From NCBI GenBank assembly GCA_009778325.1, contig WRJZ01000053.1, positions 57,302 to 121,301 on the forward strand: a DNA stretch of 64,000 bases. Direction: 5' to 3'. The position numbers and the translations under genes were made by a program. The DNA comes from Candidatus Endomicrobium neocapritermitis (lineage in GTDB: Bacteria; Elusimicrobiota; Endomicrobiia; Endomicrobiales; Endomicrobiaceae). Shown piece by piece: positions 17,344 to 25,845 of this stretch (position 1 is the stretch's first letter; every line of letters begins with the position of its first letter). Under the pieces are notes generated by a model. The model saw only the letters and a list, made by a program, of their open reading frames with translations. It ran no database searches and was not told the DNA's origin.

Positions 17344-20300
17344 ATGATTAATGTTTCCGTCGTCATTCCGATTTATAATACTGAAAAATATCTGCGTCGA
17401 TGTCTCGACAGCGTGGTAAATCAAACGCTTAAAAATATAGAGATTATTTGCGTTAATGACGGCTCAACCGATAATAGCCATTTGATATTGGAGCAGTATG
17501 CGTCTAAAGACAAACGAATAAAAATAATTAATAAAAAAAACGGGGGGCTTTCTTCCGCAAGAAATTGCGGTATGAAATCAGCTTCAGGTAAATATGTCGG
17601 TTTCATAGATAGTGACGACTGGGTTGATTTGAATTTTTTGGAAGTTCTTTATAATACCTCTGAAAATAGCGGAGCCGATATTGCTCGGGCGCCTTATAAA
17701 TATTGTTTTTCTGATAAGCAAATTGACTGCGAAATTGTCCAGCTTTTGCATAAAAGACACTCGAATAATGAAGATCTTGGGGTAAATGAACACTCAATTG
17801 TTGTCTGGAATTCTCTGTATAGATTTGAGTTCTTGAAGAATATCAATATTGAATTTGACGAAAATATTTCAAATGCGGAAGATATACCGTTTACTGCAAA
17901 AACATCTTTTTTAGCTAAAAAAATAGTTCCTGTAGTCAATACTTATTATTATTATGATAAAAGCCGTGAAAACCAGCTAAGCGCTTTATCCTTAAAAAGA
18001 TGTGAGAGTATGATGCTTGCTAATAAAGCTGCCGTCAGTTTCTTGAATTCTGTTAGTAAAGAGAGTGAAAAACATAAAGCGGATTATATTGAAGCGTTTA
18101 AAAGAATAATGTGGCGTTATGACGATACGTTTCGCAAAGTAAGAGAAATGGAATGGTTTGATAATGCGAAAAAAAAGTTGTTCGTCATAGATTTTATTGA
18201 AAATTTTCACAAATGCAAATATATAGGCGATTTTTCAAAAAAATATAATGAAAAATATTTTAAATTTTTGGTTAACAAAGATGCCGGCGGGTATATTAAC
18301 GATATTGCAAAAGAGAATATGACTCCTAAAGTATCTGTCATTATTCCTGTTTATAATGCTGAAAAATACCTGCGCCAATGTCTTGACAGCGTTGTGAATC
18401 AAACGTTGAAAGATATAGAGATTGTTTGCGTCAATGACGGTTCGACTGACGGCTCGCTTGAGATTTTAAGAGAATATGAGAAAAAAGACAAAAGATTTGA
18501 GGTAATAAATCAGAAAAATCAGGGCGCCGGCGCCGCAAGAAATAATGGTATTGCTTACGCCAAGGGACAATATATTTCTTTTTTAGATTCCGACGATTAC
18601 GTTGAGCATTCTATGCTCGAAGAAATGTCTGCTCACGCTGATAAATTCAATGCAGACATTTGTCTTTGCGACGCTTATTTCTATGAAAATGAACAATTAA
18701 TAAGTACGAAACGGTATCTGCATGTAAACGTTATCAAAACCAATATTGGAAAGACTGAAGTATTCTCATATAAGCAGATCCCGGATAAAATTTTAAATAT
18801 GGGCCCGCCTATAGTATGGAATAGAATTTACCGTAAAGACTTTATAATAAATTCCGGAATAAAATTCCAAACCGTTAAAATTTCAAATGATGTGTATTTC
18901 TCGCTTGTTTTACTTGCGATGGCGCAAAAAATTTCGTTTATAGATAAAAAATTAGTGCACTACAGATATAATCATTCCGTTTCAACAACTTCATTAAGAA
19001 AAAAAGATAAAGACATAACGCTTATTTTGAGAATATACAAAGATATAGCGTCTGTATTGAAACAAAAAGGAATTTTTGATTCTATAAAAACTTCATACTA
19101 TCAAAGAATGCTTGATTGTGTATTTTATACCTATGGAACTATGGATCATTCGGTCAGAAAAGATTTTATGAAAGCGCTGAAGAAAGAATTGCCACTTGAA
19201 CAATTTGAACAGCTCAAACATCGCATACATGCGTCTCAATCATTAGAATTGATAATCTCATTGACCTCATATCCTGCAAGAATTGCAACAGTTCATATAA
19301 CCATTGAATCATTATTGAGCCAAACCAAAAAAGCCGATAAAATCGTATTGTGGCTTGCCGACAGCCAATTCCCAAACAAAGAAACGGATTTGCCCAAAGA
19401 ACTTACATATTTGACTAAAAAAGGTTTGACTATTTCTTGGTGTGAAGATATAAAATCATACAAAAAACTGATTCCTGCATTAAAGAAATATCCGAATAGT
19501 ATTATTGTTACTGCCGATGATGACAATATATATGAAAAAGATTGGCTAAAAAAGCTGTATGAATCTTATTTAAAAAATCCGCAAGCACTTCATTGTCATA
19601 GAGCGCGATTGATAACTTTCAAAAACGGGCAATTACAGCCATATAAAGAATGGGAAATATGCGGTTCCACTATAAGAACCGCATCATTTCTTAATTTTTT
19701 TACGGGTATCGGCGGTATTTTGTATCCTCCGAATGTTTTTTATAAAGATATTACCGATAAAGAATTATTTATGAATCTGTGTCCGCATGGTGACGATATA
19801 TGGTTTTGGGTAATGGCAGTATTGAATAATGTAAAGATAAATATTGTGGAAAGCAATAATTTTAAAACAAACGCTATAAAAGGCACTGAAGACACCGCAC
19901 TTTGGCATGAAAATGTTTTACAAGGAAGAAATGACAAACAAATAAAAAACGTATTTAAACAATATCCGAAGTTTTTAAAAAAGATAAAAACGGAATATAG
20001 AACTCAAAAAACACGGCAATTTATAGAATCTCTGGTAACATTAAAATGGCTGTATTGCGAATATAAAGAGCCGAACCATAAAGTATTCAGAGTTTTAGGC
20101 ATGAAAATAAAAATCAGAAACGACAAAAGAGCTAAAATAAAAAGAATGATAAAAAGTTTTTTTGAGAACTTAATCGGAGCTAAAAACGCCGGCGATTATA
20201 AAATATTTAGTTTTTTGTTTTTAAAATTAAAATTTAAAAATAAACATAAAATTTTGCTTGCACGGCTGGATCAAAATCAAAAGCAAATTGCCGCGCTGAA

Positions 20301-21759
20301 TAATAAGTTATTGTTGCTGGATAAAAACACTGCGGATTTGAAAAATCAGATTGTTTTGCAAAATAAAATTACCGAAGAAAAAATCAGCCAATTAAAAGAC
20401 GGCATCTCGAAAGGCGAGGGCAATGTTTCTAAAAGCATAGCGGATCTAAAAAACCAGATTGTCTTACAAAACGAAACGTCCGAAGAAAAAAACAGTCATT
20501 TAAATGGCGATATATCAGACTTAAAAAATCAGATTATCTTGCAGAATAAAACGTCTGAAGAAAAAATCGGACAATTGAAAAGCGGCATTATGCAAGCAGA
20601 AGACAATGTCGCTAAAAACATAGCAGATTTAAAAAATCAGATTGTTTCGCAAAATAAAACAACCGAAGAAAAAATCGGCCGATTAATAAGCGGCCTTGAG
20701 CAAGCGGAAAATAACGCCGCTAAAAATTTTGAAGACCTAAAAAATCAGACTCTTTTGCAAAATAAAGCAGTCGAAGAAAAAATCAGCCAATTAAAAGGCG
20801 GTCTTGAGCAAACGGAGAATAACGCCGCTAAAAATTTCGAAGACATGAAAAACCAGATTGTCTCGCAAAATAAAATAACCGAAGAAAAAATCGGTCGATT
20901 AATAAGCGGCCTTGAGCAAGCGGAAAATAACGCTGCTAAAAATTTCGAAAACCTAAAAAATCAGGCTCTTTTGCAAAATAAAGCAGCCGAAGAAAAATTT
21001 ACTCAATTAAAAGACGGTATTGTGAAAACCGAAAGCGGCATTGCGTTAAAATATGAACAAGATTTAAAAAAATCAACCGACATTCTTAAAAATATCGACA
21101 AGCAGGCGCGCGGTTCGCTTAACGCGCAAAAATTTCAGTCTACTATAATAGGCAGTAAATGGCTGAAAGAACAAAATTTTACGGCCGGCGGCTGGGCAAT
21201 GGATAATCTCGGGTTATATACGGTTTTCCGCATATTAAACGATATGAAACCTAAAAATATCCTGGAATTCGGACTTGGACAAAGCTCAAAACTTGTGCAT
21301 CAATACGCAGGTTTTAAAAATAATAACGCCAAAGCTTTGACTATAGAACATGATAAGCAGTGGATAGAATTCTTTTTAAATGAAGTTTCAAAATATAAAA
21401 TGAATATTAAAGAGTATGACATCGTAAAAATTGAAATTAACGGCGCTGAAACATTAACTTATGCCGGTTTGAAAAATCTTTACAAATGCAAGTTTGATTT
21501 TATTTTAGTAGACGGGCCTTTCGGGCAAAAAAAATATTCCCGCCCGCAAATACTTGATTTTGCGAAATCCGGTTTGCCTGAAAGATTCTGCATACTTATC
21601 GACGATACGGAAAGAGAAGGGGAAAAAGAAACGCTGAATATGCTGTTTGAAATTTTTAAAGGACAAAAAAGAGAGTTTTTAACTAGAACTTATAACGGCG
21701 AAAAAAACAGCCATAATATTATATGCTCTCCCGATTTAAAATTTTTAACATCTTTGTAA
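17344..21759 (+). CDS. Giant three-module glycosyltransferase with repeat coiled coil and C-terminal methyltransferase-like domain
   Basis: The 1471-residue protein contains, in order: a GT2 domain (1-320; VSVVIPIYNTEKYL, VNDGSTDNS, IDSDDW) and a second GT2 domain (about 326-620; VSVIIPVYNAEKYL, LDSDDY). A third GT-A-like module (about 633-885; TADDDNIYEKDW) is paralogous to the 341-residue protein. Two basic motifs follow (about 912 and 950). A coiled coil (about 975-1265) includes seven repeats of about 36 residues. A Rossmann methyltransferase-like end (about 1279-1471) has NILEFGLGQSSKL as motif I, TIEHDKQW as the acidic second motif and ILVDGPFG. Shine-Dalgarno GAAGG precedes the ATG. 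Polymerisation, length ruling and chain capping in one chain is a hypothesis by analogy with WbdA/WbdD of E. coli O9a. Confidence 0.85.
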   Translation: MINVSVVIPIYNTEKYLRRCLDSVVNQTLKNIEIICVNDGSTDNSHLILEQYASKDKRIKIINKKNGGLSSARNCGMKSASGKYVGFIDSDDWVDLNFLEVLYNTSENSGADIARAPYKYCFSDKQIDCEIVQLLHKRHSNNEDLGVNEHSIVVWNSLYRFEFLKNINIEFDENISNAEDIPFTAKTSFLAKKIVPVVNTYYYYDKSRENQLSALSLKRCESMMLANKAAVSFLNSVSKESEKHKADYIEAFKRIMWRYDDTFRKVREMEWFDNAKKKLFVIDFIENFHKCKYIGDFSKKYNEKYFKFLVNKDAGGYINDIAKENMTPKVSVIIPVYNAEKYLRQCLDSVVNQTLKDIEIVCVNDGSTDGSLEILREYEKKDKRFEVINQKNQGAGAARNNGIAYAKGQYISFLDSDDYVEHSMLEEMSAHADKFNADICLCDAYFYENEQLISTKRYLHVNVIKTNIGKTEVFSYKQIPDKILNMGPPIVWNRIYRKDFIINSGIKFQTVKISNDVYFSLVLLAMAQKISFIDKKLVHYRYNHSVSTTSLRKKDKDITLILRIYKDIASVLKQKGIFDSIKTSYYQRMLDCVFYTYGTMDHSVRKDFMKALKKELPLEQFEQLKHRIHASQSLELIISLTSYPARIATVHITIESLLSQTKKADKIVLWLADSQFPNKETDLPKELTYLTKKGLTISWCEDIKSYKKLIPALKKYPNSIIVTADDDNIYEKDWLKKLYESYLKNPQALHCHRARLITFKNGQLQPYKEWEICGSTIRTASFLNFFTGIGGILYPPNVFYKDITDKELFMNLCPHGDDIWFWVMAVLNNVKINIVESNNFKTNAIKGTEDTALWHENVLQGRNDKQIKNVFKQYPKFLKKIKTEYRTQKTRQFIESLVTLKWLYCEYKEPNHKVFRVLGMKIKIRNDKRAKIKRMIKSFFENLIGAKNAGDYKIFSFLFLKLKFKNKHKILLARLDQNQKQIAALNNKLLLLDKNTADLKNQIVLQNKITEEKISQLKDGISKGEGNVSKSIADLKNQIVLQNETSEEKNSHLNGDISDLKNQIILQNKTSEEKIGQLKSGIMQAEDNVAKNIADLKNQIVSQNKTTEEKIGRLISGLEQAENNAAKNFEDLKNQTLLQNKAVEEKISQLKGGLEQTENNAAKNFEDMKNQIVSQNKITEEKIGRLISGLEQAENNAAKNFENLKNQALLQNKAAEEKFTQLKDGIVKTESGIALKYEQDLKKSTDILKNIDKQARGSLNAQKFQSTIIGSKWLKEQNFTAGGWAMDNLGLYTVFRILNDMKPKNILEFGLGQSSKLVHQYAGFKNNNAKALTIEHDKQWIEFFLNEVSKYKMNIKEYDIVKIEINGAETLTYAGLKNLYKCKFDFILVDGPFGQKKYSRPQILDFAKSGLPERFCILIDDTEREGEKETLNMLFEIFKGQKREFLTRTYNGEKNSHNIICSPDLKFLTSL
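20332..21060 (+). repeat. 108-base in-frame tandem repeat coding the coiled coil
   Basis: Seven units encode variants of DLKNQIVLQNKTTEEKIGQL plus a SGLEQAENNAAKN-like half. Most units are 36 codons; the second is shortened to about 26. Units 4 and 6, and units 5 and 7, resemble each other more than their neighbours, showing a 216-base duplication of a two-unit block. Recombination between units would change coil length without a frameshift. Confidence 0.85.
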
Positions 21760-21869
21760 TTGATGATTATTGTGAAATGTTGCCGTATGTTTAAAAGAAA
21801 ACGGCAAAAATCCCAACACAGGTGTATAGGATTTTGATATACTTAGAAAAATCTCTAGGAGATTAAGGT

Positions 21870-23258
21870 ATGTTTAAGGACATTATCTATCAAGCAAAAA
21901 GTGTGGCAATGCGATCATTTTTTGTTTTGGTTTCATGTATTATTATAGGTTTTTTGTTGATGTTATTCGTGTTCTCTCTGCCAACGGACGGGATGAGAGA
22001 AAATCTTAAACAATCAATTCGTTTGTTTGAAACAGAAGGAGTATATCCCGAGATAATCAAAGGAATTACTGCTACACGGCTGGATAATTGGACAGATGCT
22101 ACAATGCTTGGTATTGCCGTCAGGGAAAAAAACGATGACGAAAGCGCCTTGAGCGCGGCTTTGAAACTGTTGAGAATGGACTCAAAAAAAGAAAACAAAA
22201 ACCCTGTGGTTTCACTGATAGATTATCTGCGTAACGAACCAAATATGGGGCGCACGGATTGGGGGCGATACTGGTTAGGATTTTTGGTAATACTTAAACC
22301 GTTATTGCTGCTTTTTGGATATGCCCAAATCCGTCTGATAAGTTTATATCTCTTGATTGCATTATTAGTTTGCGTATCCGTTATGATACATAAAAAACTT
22401 GGATTTTCCATATTAATAAATTTCATCATTTCAATTATGGTGCTGATGCCTTTGACAATACCTCTATCGCTGCACTTTTCAACAGCTACTTATATTGCGT
22501 TGACAGCCACTGCGGCCGTACTGCTGTTTTATGATAAAATTCTGCCAAACTATCGTTATTTGTATTTTTTTATGATTATCGGCAGTTGTACAAGCTATGT
22601 TGATTTCTTATCTTTTCCTTTGATTACGATAGGCATGCCTCTTATCATTTTAATTCTTTTAATGGATAAATCATATAAGTTGCGGGACAGAATAAGGACG
22701 GTCGGTTTATGTTCGATTTGGTGGGCGATCGGATATGGCGGCATGTGGATAGGAAAATGGGGTATTAACGCGATATTCGTAAAAGATTACAAACTGCCGA
22801 TAGATATTTTTCTAACTAGAATCTCTTTGGAATCGGGTACAATCGAATTTACGCTAAAAAACGTATTTTCACGGAGTATAGAGCCGTTAATTGCTTGCGG
22901 GATATTGTATATTTTTATATTTGTATTGGTCGTCAGGATAGCACGGCTCATTAAGCGGCGCGAGATTTCAAGGCAATCTCTAATAAATACGTCGCCCTTT
23001 CTTGTTATCGCGCTTATGTCACCTGTATGGTATATTTTTGCGAGTAACCACAGCTATGTTCATAGTTGGTTTACATATCGCACTTGGTTTATCGCAGTTT
23101 TTGCTTTATTATCGGCTTCTTCTGTTCTCAATGCGAATGCGGAGAGCGCCGGCGAGGTTGTAAATAATAAAAAGAATATGACAAAAAGAGAAATTGGCGG
23201 CAGAAAAAGAAAGAAGGAACCAATGTCGACACACCCTAATGAGCAAACAGCAATTTAG
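21870..23258 (+). CDS. Multi-spanning membrane protein of the polysaccharide cluster, function unknown
   Basis: This 462-residue protein has one N-terminal span (about 15-38), a hydrophilic region of about 100 residues, then eight or so further spans (GFLVILKPLLLLFGYA, LYLLIALLVCVSVMI, FIISIMVLMPLTIPL, and others), ending in a charged cytoplasmic tail. I do not recognise a family signature. Position and topology suggest a GT-C-like transferase or an export-related protein. The start has AGGAG about nine bases upstream. The 110 bases before it hold the inverted repeat TTGCCGT...ACGGCAA (about 21780-21808) but no clear terminator. Confidence 0.65.
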   Translation: MFKDIIYQAKSVAMRSFFVLVSCIIIGFLLMLFVFSLPTDGMRENLKQSIRLFETEGVYPEIIKGITATRLDNWTDATMLGIAVREKNDDESALSAALKLLRMDSKKENKNPVVSLIDYLRNEPNMGRTDWGRYWLGFLVILKPLLLLFGYAQIRLISLYLLIALLVCVSVMIHKKLGFSILINFIISIMVLMPLTIPLSLHFSTATYIALTATAAVLLFYDKILPNYRYLYFFMIIGSCTSYVDFLSFPLITIGMPLIILILLMDKSYKLRDRIRTVGLCSIWWAIGYGGMWIGKWGINAIFVKDYKLPIDIFLTRISLESGTIEFTLKNVFSRSIEPLIACGILYIFIFVLVVRIARLIKRREISRQSLINTSPFLVIALMSPVWYIFASNHSYVHSWFTYRTWFIAVFALLSASSVLNANAESAGEVVNNKKNMTKREIGGRKRKKEPMSTHPNEQTAI

Positions 23259-23288
23259 GTAATATGTATGAAATAAAGGTAAAGTATT

Positions 23289-23999
23289 ATGTTGCTGAAA
23301 GAAAAGCAGAATTTATTTTTATCGGATGCGCCGCTGCCGGTTGATGCGTCTATAGCGAAAGAAACCTTAAAGTTGCGTGGCATATCAAAAGAAACAGATT
23401 TAATTGCCGAAAAAAACGCGTCGTTAGAAAGTCCGATTATAGGTAAAGGAAAAATTTTTATCGGGGCGTTCAGTTATATGAATGGTGACGGATATATTCG
23501 TGCCGATTCCAACAATAAAGTTTTTATCGGAAGATTTTGTTCTATAGGAAGACGAGTTACGATTGCTCCTGGAATGCATAATATGACAGGAATTTCAACC
23601 AACCCGGCGCTAAATTCGGGGAAGGGAGAGAAATACTCTCCGGAGCAGGAAGTTTCAATTTGTAAACGCCGGGTGCACGGCGCCACAATTATAGACAGCG
23701 ATGTATGGATAGGCGACGGCGCGATTATAATGCCGGGCGTTCATATTGGCATTGGAAGCGTGGTAGCGGCAAACGCTGTAGTGACAAAAGATGTTGCTCC
23801 GTATCAAATTGTCGGCGGAGTTCCGGCTAAAGTCATAAAGACCAGATTTGGCGAACAGTTATCAAAAAAACTTGTTGACTCGCGCTGGTGGGAGATGGAT
23901 TATGAAATCTTGAAATCTATGCCGATAAAGAACGTATTTGAATTTTTAAATAAAGCCGATAATAAACTCGGCGATTATAATACATACAAGGTAAAATAA
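23289..23999 (+). CDS. Hexapeptide-repeat acyltransferase (CatB/XAT-like)
   Basis: This 236-residue protein has left-handed beta-helix hexapeptides (VFIGRFCSIGRRVTIAPG, then VWIGDGAIIMPGVHIGIGSV, VAANAVVTKDV) interrupted by the loop containing the MHNMTG histidine expected to be catalytic. The end PYQIVGGVPAKVIKTRF is typical of the family. Such enzymes acetylate sugars or antibiotics from acetyl-CoA; in this cluster glycan O- or N-acetylation is likely. A non-hexapeptide N-terminus of about 55 residues precedes the helix. Confidence 0.85.
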   Translation: MLLKEKQNLFLSDAPLPVDASIAKETLKLRGISKETDLIAEKNASLESPIIGKGKIFIGAFSYMNGDGYIRADSNNKVFIGRFCSIGRRVTIAPGMHNMTGISTNPALNSGKGEKYSPEQEVSICKRRVHGATIIDSDVWIGDGAIIMPGVHIGIGSVVAANAVVTKDVAPYQIVGGVPAKVIKTRFGEQLSKKLVDSRWWEMDYEILKSMPIKNVFEFLNKADNKLGDYNTYKVK

Positions 24000-24087
24000 A
24001 TTAACAATGGCAGCGGACTTGTTCAAGCTGACGCGACAACGGAGACGGAACAATACGGCAATGTAGAAAAAAGATAAGGTTGTAAAT

Positions 24088-24174
24088 ATGGCTTCCAAAG
24101 TACTGGCTATCATTTCGCTAAGTTTGTATTTTATGTATAATTGTTTGATAAAAGACTTGTCTCGGCGGCGGTAA
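24088..24174 (+). CDS. Possible 28-residue single-span membrane peptide
   Basis: ATG at 24088, preceded by ATAAGG, opens a 28-codon frame with a hydrophobic stretch KVLAIISLSLYFMYNCLI and the basic end KDLSRRR, the topology of a small inner-membrane protein. Just upstream (about 24003-24077) another frame reads NNGSGLVQADATTETEQYGN and stops, which looks like the tail of a lost gene. Either a small gene or debris is possible. Confidence 0.3.
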   Translation: MASKVLAIISLSLYFMYNCLIKDLSRRR

Positions 24175-24256
24175 ATACCGCGTAAGCCATTATAAAAGGT
24201 TCGAAAAAATTTGTTTTGCTTTTGAATTTTTGCTGTATTAAAGAGGTCGGAAAGTC

Positions 24257-25057
24257 ATGAAATTTTCTGTTTCGAACATAGCGTGGTCTGCCGAATATGA
24301 CGAAGAAATGTACGGTTTTTTAAGCTGCAACGGTTTTTCCGGGCTTGAAATAGCCCCTACGCGTATTTTTCCGCATGCTCCATACGATAATTTGACCGAA
24401 GCAGAGCGGTTTGCGCGTAAACTTAAAAAAAATTACGGGCTTGCAATATCGTCAATGCAGTCTATTTGGTTTGGCATTGCCGAATCCGTATTCGGTTCAA
24501 ATGCCGACCGTCAAAAACTTACGGATTACACTAAAAAAGCAGTTGATTTTGCCCGTGTGGTGAACTGTCCGAACATTGTTTTCGGCTGTCCGAAAAACCG
24601 TGCTGTTCCGTCGGATATGCCGCCTGACAACTATTTGCCTGTCGCGTATGATTTCTTTAACAAAATAGGCAATTACGCGTCGGCAAACGGAACATGCATA
24701 GCCGTCGAACCTAACCCGACAATATACAATACAAATTTTATCAACACAACATCGGAAGCGTTTGAAATGTGCCGAAAACTGGGCAATCCAGGCATCAAAG
24801 TTAATGTTGATGTCGGAACTATCATTTACAATAATGAAAATATCGGAATACTGAAAGACAATATCGATTTAATAAACCATATTCACATTTCAGAGCCGTA
24901 TCTTGCGCCTATTGAAAACAGGGCATTGCATTGCGAATTGAGAAACGTATTGCAAAACTTGAATTATGATAAATTCTTATCCGTTGAAATGGGAAATCCC
25001 AATGATATCGATTTAGTAAAAAAAGCCGTTATATACATAAAGGAACTTTGGTTATGA
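24257..25057 (+). CDS. Sugar phosphate isomerase/epimerase family protein (xylose isomerase-like TIM barrel)
   Basis: This 266-residue protein has the AP-endonuclease-2/TIM-barrel pattern: FSVSNIAWSAEYDEEMYGFL, GFSGLEIAPTRIFP, IAVEPNP with a metal-binding Glu, VNVDVGTI, INHIHISEPYLAP and FLSVEMG. It probably interconverts sugar or sugar-acid isomers for the polysaccharide. It overlaps the next gene as ATGA. It has AGAGGTCGG ahead of the start and probably heads a tightly coupled operon that runs to 30982. Confidence 0.8.
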   Translation: MKFSVSNIAWSAEYDEEMYGFLSCNGFSGLEIAPTRIFPHAPYDNLTEAERFARKLKKNYGLAISSMQSIWFGIAESVFGSNADRQKLTDYTKKAVDFARVVNCPNIVFGCPKNRAVPSDMPPDNYLPVAYDFFNKIGNYASANGTCIAVEPNPTIYNTNFINTTSEAFEMCRKLGNPGIKVNVDVGTIIYNNENIGILKDNIDLINHIHISEPYLAPIENRALHCELRNVLQNLNYDKFLSVEMGNPNDIDLVKKAVIYIKELWL

Positions 25058-25845
25058 TATTTAGCAATTTGCATGGAGTTCCTGATTTTAAATGCGACGA
25101 ATATTTACCAAGGCAAACAAAATACTGTATTCTTATACCGATAATTAACGAAGGGGAGCGAATACGCAAAGAATTGCTGCGCGCAAAAGCGGCAAATGTC
25201 TGCGCAATTGCGGATATTATTATTTGCGACGGCGGTTCAACCGATAATTCTACCGATGAGGATTTGTTAAAGACTTTGGGCGTAAACACGCTGCTTACAA
25301 AAACAGGTCCGGGCAAGCAAGGCGCTCAATTAAGAATGGGACTTTGGCGGGCGCTTGAACGCGGTTACGAAGGTTTTATAACCATTGACGGCAATAATAA
25401 AGACAGTATAGAGGATGTTCCTCTATTTATAGAAAAGCTTGATGCCGGATATGACTTTGTGCAAGGCAGCCGTTATGTAAAAGGCGGCAAAGCCGTTAAT
25501 ACGCCTTTTTCGCGTTGGGTTGCCGTCAATTTAATTCACGCGCCCATTATTTCCCTTACGGCGGGAAGACGATTCACCGATACGACAAACGCATACAGAG
25601 CCTATTCAAAAAAGTATATTACGCATCCTGCCGTTCAGCCTTTCCGCGATATTTTTACGGGTTATGAACTGCTTGCGTATTTATCCGTTAAAGCAAGCAG
25701 GCTGGGACTTAAAACCTGCGAAATTCCCGTAACAAGAGCTTATCCGAAAAACGAGAAAACGCCCACAAAAATAAAAGGTTTTCGCGGCAACGGTTCTTTG
25801 CTGAAAATACTGTTTGAAAATGCGATAGGAAAATACAATGTTTGA
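25054..25845 (+). CDS. Family 2 glycosyltransferase (DPM1-like)
   Basis: This 263-residue protein has CILIPIINEGERI, IIICDGGSTDNSTDE, the GPGKQGAQLRMGLWRAL segment and a metal-binding DGNNKDS, a variant of the family DxD region. YDFVQGSRYVKGG and RAYSKKYI also suit polyprenol-phosphate glycosyltransferases. I prefer ATG 25054, overlapping the previous stop as ATGA, with AGGA nine bases upstream, over TTG 25048. No C-terminal membrane spans are present, unlike the GT2 gene at 26953. Confidence 0.85.
   Translation: MIFSNLHGVPDFKCDEYLPRQTKYCILIPIINEGERIRKELLRAKAANVCAIADIIICDGGSTDNSTDEDLLKTLGVNTLLTKTGPGKQGAQLRMGLWRALERGYEGFITIDGNNKDSIEDVPLFIEKLDAGYDFVQGSRYVKGGKAVNTPFSRWVAVNLIHAPIISLTAGRRFTDTTNAYRAYSKKYITHPAVQPFRDIFTGYELLAYLSVKASRLGLKTCEIPVTRAYPKNEKTPTKIKGFRGNGSLLKILFENAIGKYNV

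Noticed and set aside
20332..21060. CRISPR-like or intergenic tandem repeat
   Set aside because: The repeats are in frame inside a long coding region and encode a coiled coil; codon-level similarity shows a protein repeat.
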